DNA of 64,000 nucleotides from Orthonyx spaldingii (lineage: Eukaryota > Chordata > Aves > Passeriformes > Orthonychidae), in contig VZTJ01005550.1 in NCBI GenBank assembly GCA_013397795.1, forward strand, positions 186,001-250,000, in the 5' to 3' direction. How positions within the stretch are numbered: position 1 is the first letter of the stretch; each line of letters begins with the position of its first letter. A program made the translations under genes and the position numbers. The notes under the pieces are model-generated. The model did not search any database. It was not told the origin of the DNA and saw only the letters and a program-made list of their open reading frames with translations. Of the stretch, positions 40,048-50,600 are shown piece by piece.

Positions 40048-42604
40048 TCATATTCTTGCAGAAATCCAAGGTTTATTTTTCCTTGACGTTTCTTTGACTG
40101 GTGACTCAACATTGTCCTTGGCCCTGTAATTAGATTAAGTATAAAGTGAATTCAGAAATTCATCAAAGAAACAACTACTACTAATACAAGCTACAGGGAG
40201 ATCAGTAAGTGCTCACAAATCATTAATGACTTAATTTTACTGTACCAACCAATTGACATTTGTGCAAAGACAAAAAAAATCCTCCAAAACTGTTCCTGCA
40301 TGAACTGCTCCAACAGAAAGAACTTCCATCTGCCTGTGTGTAAAGTAGGGATTTGACTGTCCCTGTCTACAGCAGTGAAAGCTCTTGGAAATGCCAGCTG
40401 CACATCTGAATTATACCCAGAAAGAGGAAGTGAGTCTTTGAGACCTAGATTTTTGAAGTGTCCAACACACAAAATGTGCTATCTCTCAGCAGAGGTGTAG
40501 GGGCATCACAGCCATGGCCTTTTGGGTGGTTTAACACACCAGGAAGGTATCAAAGGAAACTATTTCACTCCTCAGGCATGTCAAAATCTTGTTCTAGGGA
40601 GAACTGATGGAAAAAATTACTAATGCCTGAAGAAGGTGAACATTTGCAAGCCAAGAACTTAAGTAGCCTTCTAAAATGAGCTTTTAAGTGCAGGTGTTCT
40701 ACTAAAGGAAACAGCTCACCTGGCCAGCAGAGTCTTTACAATGAGTCGGATCCAGGGCACGGTGGGTTCCACACACACTTCCCTGCCATCATTCAGTGTA
40801 GCTCTGCCGAGAAAAAAATGGAGAAGTTAAGACAAGGTGTGTCCCTTACACTCGCCTAATGGCTGGAAACCCCTCTGAGACAGCAGATGAAGGATCTGTT
40901 TGGTTTTGTCTTATTTGTTTGGGGCTTTTTATGAATTATGTCAGTACAGGTGTTTATGCTATAATCTTATAATGAGCCTAATGAATTTTTAATTTGGTTT
41001 CAGTTCTCTATCTGGTCATACTTTAACAGATCTTTCAGGAACCTTATTATCTTGAAAAGCATTTTTTTAAACCAAACCTGGCTTAAATTACCAATTCTTA
41101 GTGAGGTGGAACTGGATGCCATGCAGTGCTGCACAGAGGGTATGATTGTATAACCATTATTTGCTTAAGAAACCATAGTGAAATAATAAAAACCTGTCAG
41201 AGCCCTTCTGTTTACTGACTGCACTGGTCCTGTGATTAGTTCCAGTGGTTTTAAATGAAGCTTACTGTATCTTTTATTTTGTATCCATGTGGAGTGTAAT
41301 CCAAATTCCCCCTCCTCACACAGGGAAATGTTCCATGTGCAATCTGACACATGAAATAACTTGGGGGCTTTCAAACTTTGCCACATGCAGGCCAAGTCAG
41401 AGGAAATTGTTTTAATTCATGTCAAGAGGATCAAGTATGTATCTTTGATTGATTCTTCATTGTCTAAGTTATTAATTGTGTCCTGTGTTGTGGGGATCTG
41501 ATTCTCCCCTCTAATGTTGGTCATAAGTAAGATAACAGCAGAGACAGATTTAAAATACTGTCTGGAAGATGCTTGTAACACCGGCTGGGAATTAGCTCAT
41601 TCCTTTGGATATAAGGCCTCATTCCTGCAACTTAATGTCCCTGAGGCTTTGCAAGGGAAACATCCTTCTACTTGAAGTACATAAGTAAACAGGGTGAGAA
41701 ATGCTGAGTCGGTTCCTCCTGTTGGAAGCAAGATGCTATTTCGAAAAAGTACTCACATGATTTCCACGTTTTTGCAGTGAGGTCCTCTTTGGCTTAGTCT
41801 CACATCCTGAATAGTCTTGGGAGGGATGAACTTGGAATGAGTGCTTATGCACTGGCATTGGGAGCCTCTTTCATCTGTCTTCTCCAGGGCCTTACCTGTG
41901 GAACAAAACTCAATTATGTCAAGGTACATGAACAGTCTCTTTATTTGCTCCCCTGAAGCAAACTGTATTCCCTTCTGCAGCCTCATTCTTGTTCCTCAGA
42001 CACTCTGATTTGCTGGATGCTGAGATAAAATTAACCGCATCTGCACAACACAGCAGCTGCATTTTCAGAGCTGTTGGTGTGCAGGTGCATTTGAATTTAA
42101 ACTTGGATTGCTAAGCTTCTGCCATGATCAACTGCTCACAGTCTTTATTCTTTCTTGCCAACGGGATAATTCTTGCACTGTCATCAACCTGCCTACCAAG
42201 AATAAAATCGCAAACAGGATAAAATTGTCATTTGGAAAAGAAGAGATATATGGACATATTTAGGAAAAAAGGTCCTGTTTTAATTCAAACACCTCTTAAA
42301 ATCTAGACACAAGTGTATATTATGGCATAGGAACAAACTCATTTCCTGACAGAAGCATATTTTACTCCTGGAAACATCCACAGCATCCTAACAGGTACAA
42401 ATGATCCTCTTTACTTCTGAATGACAGTTTACTGAGGACGCACTTCTCTTGCAAAAAGTCATCGTGGATATAGCATAAGCCCATTTGCATGTGTATACTT
42501 ATTAATTGCTTACATGAGTTTTAAGAAATAATTTTCTTACCTTCCGACCCTGCCATTAAGACCAAGTAGAGAACCAAAGTGACAGGAACAGATTTGCCAT
42601 CCAT
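40048..42604 (-). CDS. Divergent CXC chemokine without ELR and with a basic tail
   Basis: A secreted CXC chemokine by homology; receptor unknown. Four exons at 42541-42604, 41757-41895, 40720-40803 and 40048-40123 join in phase into 120 residues. MDGKSVPVTLVLYLVLMAGS is a signal peptide. The CXC pair is C35-Q-C37, and the three residues before it are Gly-Ser-Gln rather than Glu-Leu-Arg. Downstream it stays close to its neighbours: CISTHSKFIPPKTIQDV, GPHCKNVEI, GREVCVEPTVPWIRLIV. The tail after R96 has 24 residues and is rich in Lys and Arg, against nine in the two ELR+ paralogues, and it comes from a longer fourth exon. ELR-less CXC proteins usually do not act on neutrophil-type cells through CXCR1/2, so a different target or an antagonist-like role is possible by inference. 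Chicken has a third inflammatory-type CXC gene (CXCLi3), but I cannot confirm that this is its orthologue. Frame and splice sites are intact. Confidence 0.9.
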
Positions 42605-42661
42605 TGCTCTACACATTTTCTTCTTGACACAGGTCCCGCTCTGGTGCTGTTTCCCATCAGG

Positions 42662-42668
42662 TTTTATA
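42662..42668 (-). promoter_or_regulatory. TATA box of the ELR-less chemokine
   Basis: TATAAAA on the minus strand (context GGTATAAAACC), about 60 bp upstream of the start codon. Unlike the other three genes, I find no clear NF-kB site (GGGRNNYYCC) or AP-1 site (TGACTCA) within about 120 bp further upstream. Confidence 0.65.
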
Positions 42669-44922
42669 CCTGAAAGGTGCACTCCCAGCAGCCTGAGTGC
42701 TGAGAGGTGGGTTCTGCACGTGCAGGTTTCCTAACACATGAGAGTGTTGCATAAGAAATCCAAACCTCCATGCAGTCCATTTAGTGGCACTTCAAACTTC
42801 CCTAATTTTTGCTGCTGTACGTTGTCAATTATTTATTTAAATTGTTATTGTTATCCATCACATTCTGTTTGCACTTATTCATGGGATATTGGCTCTAGCT
42901 AATAATGCTGAGCTTGCACTTGGAAATCAATACATTACCAGTCATCCCTCTGAGGCAAAATAAAGGGACTTTTTCCTTCCTCTGTGAATACAGAATTTCT
43001 GTTCAACTCTTTGCATCATGCATAAGTGCCTCATGCTAAAACGTTTACCCAGCACAATTACAGGAACACTTAATTCCTACCTTATACACTTTATTTTGAT
43101 ATGAATCCAATGAAGTTATGTAGCCAGTGCTTTATGAAGACAAGATGCACTAGTTTCTCTTGTTCTCTGAAAGGATTTTGTCATTTTCAGTTTGGCTAAA
43201 GGGATTTAGATGCTTTATTCTGTGTGGAAAAGTCTCTTTAGTCATTAAACAGGAAACAATGAGCTTAAAATGCATGAGGCATTGTCACCAAAGTCACTTA
43301 AGCTCTTCTGAAACTTTCATCTGTTCAGAATATGAAAGGAGAAAGTATCTGGCAGTAAGGGCTGCAATGATACCTGGTTAAAATAAACACTTAGGAAGTT
43401 GCTTGTTTTTCTTTCTAACCTCATGCATTTAGAATAATCACAGATGTTTAAGACAGCAGATAAATACGTCATAAATGATTCCTACCAACAAGGAAGAGCA
43501 GTCCAGTCTGATGAAGGTAGACACCGAGCCAGAAGAGCTGCAGTGCTTCCCTTAGCAGTCTCCAAGAGCACTCAAACACATTTTTGGAAGCATGAGGGTG
43601 GTTATTGTGCTTCTAAGGACGGATATACTGCTCAAAGAACAGAGATGTGATATGTTGGGGTCCTCCAAGTGCAGCAATTGCTGACATTTTGGACAGAAGA
43701 ACTGATGAGAAGAGCCCTTTCTCAGTGGTGGTTCAGGTCCCAATAACTTGACTGGGATTTTGCTGGTGGCAAAGGTTATGTGTATCTGTATTACACTGAA
43801 GACAGTGCCAGTCCTTTAGGATACTCTCATACTTTTATGGCTGTGCAGATCAAGTGGTTGGTCCCATACTTGCAACATCCTTATCTCCAAATTAGATCTT
43901 GCAACATCCTTATCTCCAAATTAGATCTCTGAAAGGAGGCAGTTTATAAAAATCCCTTGCAACATCCTTATCTCCAAATTAGATCTCTGAAAGGAGGCAG
44001 TTTATAAAAATCCCTTGGAAACAGGAAGGCTTAGAGTTGTAAGACAAGTCTGAACAAAACCTCTCTCCTTGAGAAACTTTGACTCCTTCCCATTCTGAGG
44101 TCTAGCAGGCTGTACAAAGCTGTGGTGGGACAGGGGCAAATATCGGGATAGGGAGCAAAGTGTGGTCAAAATAGTTGTCCTCTTACACAAGAACTTGCTC
44201 AAACACTGCCAAAAACTCCCTTTATGTCTTGCACCGTGGGCAAACATGAGCTGATTGTGCAGAGTATGGAGTGGCTCCTTGTCGGAAAAGACCGAACCTA
44301 AACAAATATCAAAATAATTGCTCAACTTTCCCATTTCTCAAGTGTTCACTGCTCGTATTTCAACATTCCTTTGTGAGTTGCTGTGCTACAGGTAGATGTG
44401 AGGCCATATAATCGGAGCTTTGTTTCTTAGGATTTCCCCTGATGTAGTCCTCCTTCCTCACTGGAATTAGGGAGGATGCTCAGTGACTTCCTTAATGTTT
44501 ACCAGATTTCTCTGTTTATTTAAGTTAATGAAAACCCTCGTTCATTGCCATGTTCTCCACTGCCATGCTGTCAGAGCACCATGCTGTTATGGTTTTGCAA
44601 TTTCTGTGACTAACCAGTATTTGTTCATTACTATCTGGGAATTTTATCATCCAGACTTCTGAAAACACTGAGTCTGACAAGGAAAGAGGAAGAAAGTACA
44701 AAAGTTCCATAATTCCTCTGATTGTAAGTTATCTACACTTTATAGAGGCAATAATTTGCTGTTTTAATTTGCTGCCCCCCACAACTCAGACCCCCCTTGC
44801 CCTTCTGGGAACCCATTAGGTGATACAAATGGAAAGAAAATGCTTCCTCTTTTTTTCAGTTCTCTGTTTCAATAACAAAATTAATAACAAACAATATTGA
44901 AGTGAAAACATTTCAACAAGCA
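42669..44922. other. Spacer between the ELR-less and second CXCL8-like genes
   Basis: AT-rich, holding the 58-bp direct repeat at 43.9 kb. No exon recognised. Confidence 0.6.
43869..44013 (+). repeat. 58-bp perfect direct repeat with a partial third copy
   Basis: Two identical 58-bp units lie at 43898-43955 and 43956-44013, each starting CTTGCAACATCCTTATCTCC. A 29-bp partial unit (43869-43897) precedes them. The lack of mismatches suggests a recent duplication or an assembly effect. Confidence 0.92.
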
Positions 44923-45003
44923 TTTATTAGGTACATAAACATACAAGTCTTCCATAAATAAATAAATAAATAAATAAATAAATATAATTCTATAAATAAA
45001 TAA
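44923..45003 (-). promoter_or_regulatory. AU-rich 3' end and poly(A) signal of the second CXCL8-like gene
   Basis: On the minus strand 44957-45003 is a run of ATTT units containing many overlapping ATTTA pentamers, followed by AATAAA at 44923-44928 (context CCTAATAAATGC). The 3' UTR from the stop codon to here is about 0.7 kb. This predicts a short-lived mRNA. Confidence 0.7.
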
Positions 45004-45615
45004 AGTGTTTTTTTCTAGCCAAAAGATGACATTAAAATATGTGTTTATACCTTCACAACATTAATTCACAATAAATAATATCTTGAAAATGGTGACACAA
45101 AACCTGATGTATCAGAATTTTCACATGTTAATTCTAGAAGCTCCCCTCTTCAGTCAGTAGCCCACTGTGAGTGGCAGTGACCCAGGTGCAGGTGAAGCTA
45201 CCTGTCCATGTTTTGCTAAAGAGAAGCTGTTGCTGGTCTTGTCCTAAACTGTTAGCAAAAAGGGAAGGAGTAATTTAGTGAAAGCTCTGCTGGACATGCA
45301 CTGCACTGTTCTAGCTGTGTTTAGCAAAAATTATTCCAGTTTCATCTCCATATTTCTTCACAAGCCATTTTTTTTGTCTTCTTATTGAGGTGTCAGTGGT
45401 TTCTTTCCTACATAATGAGACCTGTTTAAAAGACTAAAAGTATTGTTGTCAACTAATTACAAACCAGGGATGTTTATAGTTAGTTGACGTTTGCAAACTA
45501 AATGCTGTGAAATTGTGAATGTAGGAGGCAGGAGGAGGTGAACTGTCCAAAGCTGGGTGAGTGTCTTCCCTATTTTTGCCTCGCTGAAAGAGTTGGGACA
45601 TTTTTCGTCTTTGTT

Positions 45616-47483
45616 TTAGGACACTGTCTCAGGTTTGGTGTTGGCCCTAGAAAAAAAGAAGATGCAAAAGGAGGCTGTTAAAAATCAACTATACAACTGG
45701 TTAAGACTTGCTGGCCTCAGCTGAAATCCACCACTTAGTGCTTCTATGCCCAAGCCCCTGAAAAGCTGTCACTGAACCCAAGGAAAACTGTTACATTCTG
45801 ACATTCCCAAGAGGATTCAATAACGGTGAACTTCCATAGTTCAATGCTTCACTTGGCAACTGAAGCCTGATTTCCCCCCAACTTATCTATATGCCATTAG
45901 TTTGAAAAACTGATTGCTGCTTTCTACCACTGCAAGCAAGAGAAAACCAGTTAGTTAATGCCTGGATTTCCTGAGCACTTGTGCTGCAGGTACTCAAAAT
46001 GCTTGTGCCTTAGGGGAGATGAAGGTAACCTTCCCGCTGATCTGTGGCACAGTAAGGTTTCAATAGCTAATGCTATAATTAAGGCTCAAAGCAATCACAG
46101 TGTTTGTCACAATTAGTGAACACAAAAGGTAACAAGTGCCTGAGGAGATAGAATTTTGGAACACTTTACACTGTCCATGTTTGGTAGTTCAATTAAAATA
46201 CTGGTTTTCAATCAGCTATGCTTATTGAGGAGAAATGACTCACTTGTCCAGAATTGTCTTGATGATCAGCTTCACCCAGGGAGCACTGGGCTCCAGGCAC
46301 ACTTCTCTGCCATCTCTCAGGGTAGCTCTGCAACACAGAAGGAAGGAAAAAGGGCTACTTAGTGAAATCCAAGGCAATAACACCTTTCTCTCATAATATT
46401 ATTCTAGGGATACACTGACATATTCCCCTTTAAGCTGTATAAACTGAGACTGTAGCCTAACATAATGGGATTTTTTAAACTGGTTTGGTATCTTTCATAT
46501 CTATTTGTTTGATGCATTAAACCGTCTGCAGAACTCTCCCTCTTTTCAAAACTGCTTTTTTTCCCCCAACGGGCTTTGTATTTGTGTCTGTCTTTGACTG
46601 AAGAGTTGAATCTTTCCATCTTGATTCAGATATTGTGCTGTCCAGTCCATAGGAATTTGGTTACTTACAGTAAAAGTTCTGGAATTCAACTGGAATGGAT
46701 CATTTGTATGCTAATGGTAGTTTTTTTCATTGACCTGAGTACAAGTGTGATCATTTTTTTGACCTAGCCCTTAAAACTGATGTTTCGATCACTTGCTCAG
46801 CATGGCTCCACGCATTTTCACAGCTAGTAGAATTCCGACTTTTAGAAGGTTATTTGCTGCCTGATAACTGTGAATTTAGGTCAAAACATTGCATGTGTTT
46901 AAAAGGTAGAGACTGGCAAAACAACATGCAGTTCACTGTACGTAGAACTTTGTCTACGTGTAGGAGCAGGGAGTGTTGCTGTTCTGCTTTCTGAGCAGCT
47001 GCTTCTGTCGGCTGCTTGCACCGCTCACAGAACACTTACACCATCCTGAGTGCAAAATCTGCTTCCTTCTTGTTAAGTAATCAGGAAGTTTTTGCAAAAC
47101 ACTTACATGACTTCAACATTCTTGCAGTGAGGTCCGCTGGGGGTGAGGTTCACATTTTGGATGAACTTGGGATGAATGAACCTGGAATGGGTGTTTATGC
47201 ACTGACACCGGAGTTCAATGGCCGAGCGTGGCACAGCCTCACCTGGAAAACAAAAAAAGGTGGAGTGTTTCACTCTTTTCACAGGAAGCACAAAATGGGG
47301 GTTTTTTTGCTGGCAGCATTAGGAGAGTCCTTTGCTGCACTGGTAAGACAGCACAGTGTCTCCCCATCAGCGTTTGCTCTGGCCATTAGTCAGGAGAGCT
47401 TTGGGAAGGGTTTCTTTACCTTGTGTTCCAAGTGCTGAGATCAGGAGCAGGATCAGGACAGTAGCCACAGTCTTGCCCATCAT
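45616..47483 (-). CDS. IL8L1: Second CXCL8-like ELR+ chemokine (IL8L1/CXCLi1-like)
   Basis: A secreted leukocyte attractant by homology, expected to act through CXCR1/CXCR2. Four exons at 47420-47483, 47107-47242, 46244-46327 and 45616-45646 join in phase into 104 residues. MMGKTVATVLILLLISALGT is a signal peptide. ELRCQC is at 31-36. Downstream follow CINTHSRFIHPKFIQNV, GPHCKNVEV, GREVCLEPSAPWVKLII and a short tail ending in PETVS. The start has two adjacent ATG codons (47481-47483 and 47478-47480); I took the first, and the second would remove one residue. It lies furthest from MTHFD2L in the cluster. The end of exon 2 is nearly identical in DNA to that of the CXCL8-type gene at 31.7 kb. 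The IL8L1 (K60) name rests on remembered similarity and gene order, so the symbol is less certain than the family. Confidence 0.92.
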
Positions 47484-47590
47484 GATGCAAGAGCGTGTCT
47501 TCCTCGTGTGGCCTGGGCCTAGTTCTGTGGTGGGGTGAGCTCTGGCAGACCCTGGGGTGGCAAGTGCCTGCGCTCTGGGACCGGCCGTGC

Positions 47591-47688
47591 TTATATCCTG
47601 CCTGGGCCACCCCGGGCACTCCGGCATCACGGGTGGGTCATGCCCATGGAAACTCCGAACCTGCAAGATGCTGCTGTGCACTGAGTCA
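47591..47688 (-). promoter_or_regulatory. Promoter of the second CXCL8-like gene: AP-1, kB-like, TATA
   Basis: On the minus strand TGACTCA (47682-47688) is followed by GGAGTTTCC (47648-47656), a kB-like nonamer, and GGATATAA (47591-47598) as the TATA box. The kB-to-TATA spacing of about 50 bp is the same as in the CXCL8-type gene at 34.2 kb, so the promoter layout was probably inherited with the duplication. The kB site is less canonical than in that gene. Confidence 0.72.
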
Positions 47689-50600
47689 CAGGTGAGTGGG
47701 TATGCCCGTTTCCCTTCATGACCACAAAATTGCTTCTCATTAATAGAAAGCATTTTAGGAAGTAAAGACATGTAGAATTGCCCTGTACTGAGCTGTGTGG
47801 AGTCTGTAGGGAGTTTGTAATTCTGTATTTCTTGGGATAGTTTTTTTCTGGACTTTTGTCTTCCTTGTGACTTTCCACCACATGTCGAAGGCATTTGCTC
47901 TGTGATTTTCCATCTATGTGTCCTTGGACTTTGATTTTAATTTTTTCTGTTTTAAGACATGATAGAAGGAGGAGCTAATAATTCTACAAATGACAGATGC
48001 TAGCTCTCCTTCTTATATTCATGTACATGTAAAAAAAATTTTTTTTATATGCTGAGACAACTTCAGCAGAAATACTTACCCTACTCTTTTGATGAATTTG
48101 AATCTAGCTTCACTGAAATAAACAACAGAATCCAGACCAACTCTGTAGTACCACTGAGAACATACAGAATATGTTGTTATGACATGATGAGTTGCTTTGC
48201 CTAACCTCAGGAGGATTTTGTTTTTTGTGGACAACTGCTTCTTCTGAAGCCAAAACTTCTTAGTTATTGTCTGCTTTGAATTTGGGCAGAGGAAAATTCT
48301 AAAAGCTGTTGTAGGATTCTGCTTCTGAAACAAAATGAGACACTTTTGCAAATTTAAATTTGACCATGTAAAGAGAAGGTTTCTTCTAATTATGATGAAA
48401 ATAAAGTGAAGATGGAATCATGAAGAAGGATTATTTAGACAAAGTCAGAGATGTTCAACCATTTCTTTTAACAGTAGAGACAATACTGTAATACAAGTTG
48501 GCCTTATTTGGATTAAACATTAAGGACTCCCATTACTGTTCCTCTGCCAGGTGACGGGGAAGTCAAAGGAACAAAGCATATGAATGAGTGGAGGTTATTT
48601 TTCTCTGACTGATCATGAAGGTCTCAGAGATTCACATATGCCAGACTGAATTTCACTTAATATTACCATATCTATCAGCATCTGTAGTTTATAAATAGCT
48701 TTACAGGGTATGATCTGAACAGTAGCTATTCCAGAAGCTGTGGAATTAAGCACCTGGTTTTCCTGTCACTTTATAGCTTGCAGCAAATACAGTTGGATTA
48801 GCTAACAGATAAACATATAAACCCTTAATTACAGACCTGAGGCCTGCCTAGGCATTGTCCTCTTCAGCCATGGCTATCAGCAGGTGTCTAGGAATGTGTA
48901 AGAAAAGATAAGTGTCTTTGAGTCTTATCCCTAGTAGTCTGAATCTGGTTTCATTTGCTGCCTGCTGATTCTTTTACAGGATAACAAGAAACAGATATTG
49001 ATCCTTATCCCTGATTTCCACTGGCTTCATAATTCTGTAGGCCTATATCACATCTCCAGGTCAATCTCTTTTTATGAAATGCTGTTCTGTTGCCCAAGAG
49101 CAGCACGGACTGGATTGTTTGTTCCTAACTCTGGACTTTTTATTTTCCTCTCACACACTATTTCCATACACAGCAAGATTTTTACAGAAATGCAGACTAG
49201 AGCATCAATGAAAAATTCTTCTGGCTTACATACAAGGAGAAAATGGAAGGACGAATTGCATTGCCTGAGGAGTGTGGATTTTTTTTTTTTTCCAAATAAA
49301 TCCAAGAAACTGTTACTCCTCTTTAATTTCAGTAATGATTTTCAGTACCTCAAAGATAAAATTATTCTTCCTGTACTCTATATGCATTGAAGCTCTTATC
49401 CTTTGTCTTCTTTGTGCAAAACCTTCTGCCTGTTGGGTTTTAAGGAAATGGTTTTTCTGCTTTCTTGGTCTAGACAGACCATATGTTTGTGGCTCTGTGT
49501 GTTTCTACTCAAATATAAAGAAAGGACTTAGGTGTTTTACATTTATCAGAGACAACATAATGATTACAGCATAACAAATCTAGATATGGAGCAGTGGAAA
49601 CAACTGAGTAGGGTTCTGGAGGCCATGCTTTGACTTGTAATTTAGGATATAGGGAGCAGAATGCTCAGGAGTGACCCGCAAAAACTCAGAGTCAACAAAG
49701 ATAAAATCTCCCCTGTGGTTACAGAGATAAGTCAGAAGAGATGAACGGTGAATGAATAGGTCATATGTTTTATTGTAAACCATGTGATTTGAGCCAAAGA
49801 GAGCAGCTGCTGTTCCAACTGATTTTAAAGCACCTTGTTTTGGAGACGTGAGGTGGGTGAATTAAGAGCTGCTGGAATTCTAGTGCACACACACTCTGAC
49901 TGAAGAGAATCATTCCTAAGCCTTAAATATGAGTGTCATAAACGGTATCTGGTAGCCTTCAGCTGTATAAACACTTTTTTGTCATAAGGGTCATAAATAC
50001 AGTTATTGAGAAGCTTCAGTTTTCTTGGTATGAGAGTGCCTAAACAGCTACCAAGAGATAAGATTTCTGAGTACTGATGCACTTATCAGCAGCTTATGAC
50101 GCAGGAATGCAGACTGTCCTGTTTCCAACTTTTGACACTGATGTGTGGTGCAAAAGTCCCTGTTAAAATCACATGGCAAACTGGTACGTGCTGGATTAGT
50201 TCAGATCAATCTGGAGGTGCTACAGTAGGTGTAAAATTCAGTAATTCCACTAATCAAAGCTTCCACATCAGTTATGCTATAGAAAACAAAGGGCAGGAGA
50301 GAGGCTGAGGTACCCAAGTGAAAACATTGCAGTTTCTCAGATAATTATCTGTGTGCTCCTGCCCAACCTTCTCTGACTTGAGTGCTCAGGAAATTTACAT
50401 TTCCTTGTGCTCACCTGAGCAGTGAGGAATTTCTTTCCTCTGGGGAGCTCCTTCCAGTGCCCTGTCCTCCGTTCCCTCAATGACTGTTCACCACTATATT
50501 TACTAATCCTGCCTCATGCCCGGAATTTTACATCCAAACATGTAAAAGATGATTTAAAAATTGCTGAGCAGCTGAGTCAGTCCATGTGACATGCCGGGGT

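Noticed and set aside
48076..48351. 91-residue minus-strand frame ending at a GTAAGT donor
   Set aside because: The donor is good, but the protein has no recognisable motif and I found no partner exon.
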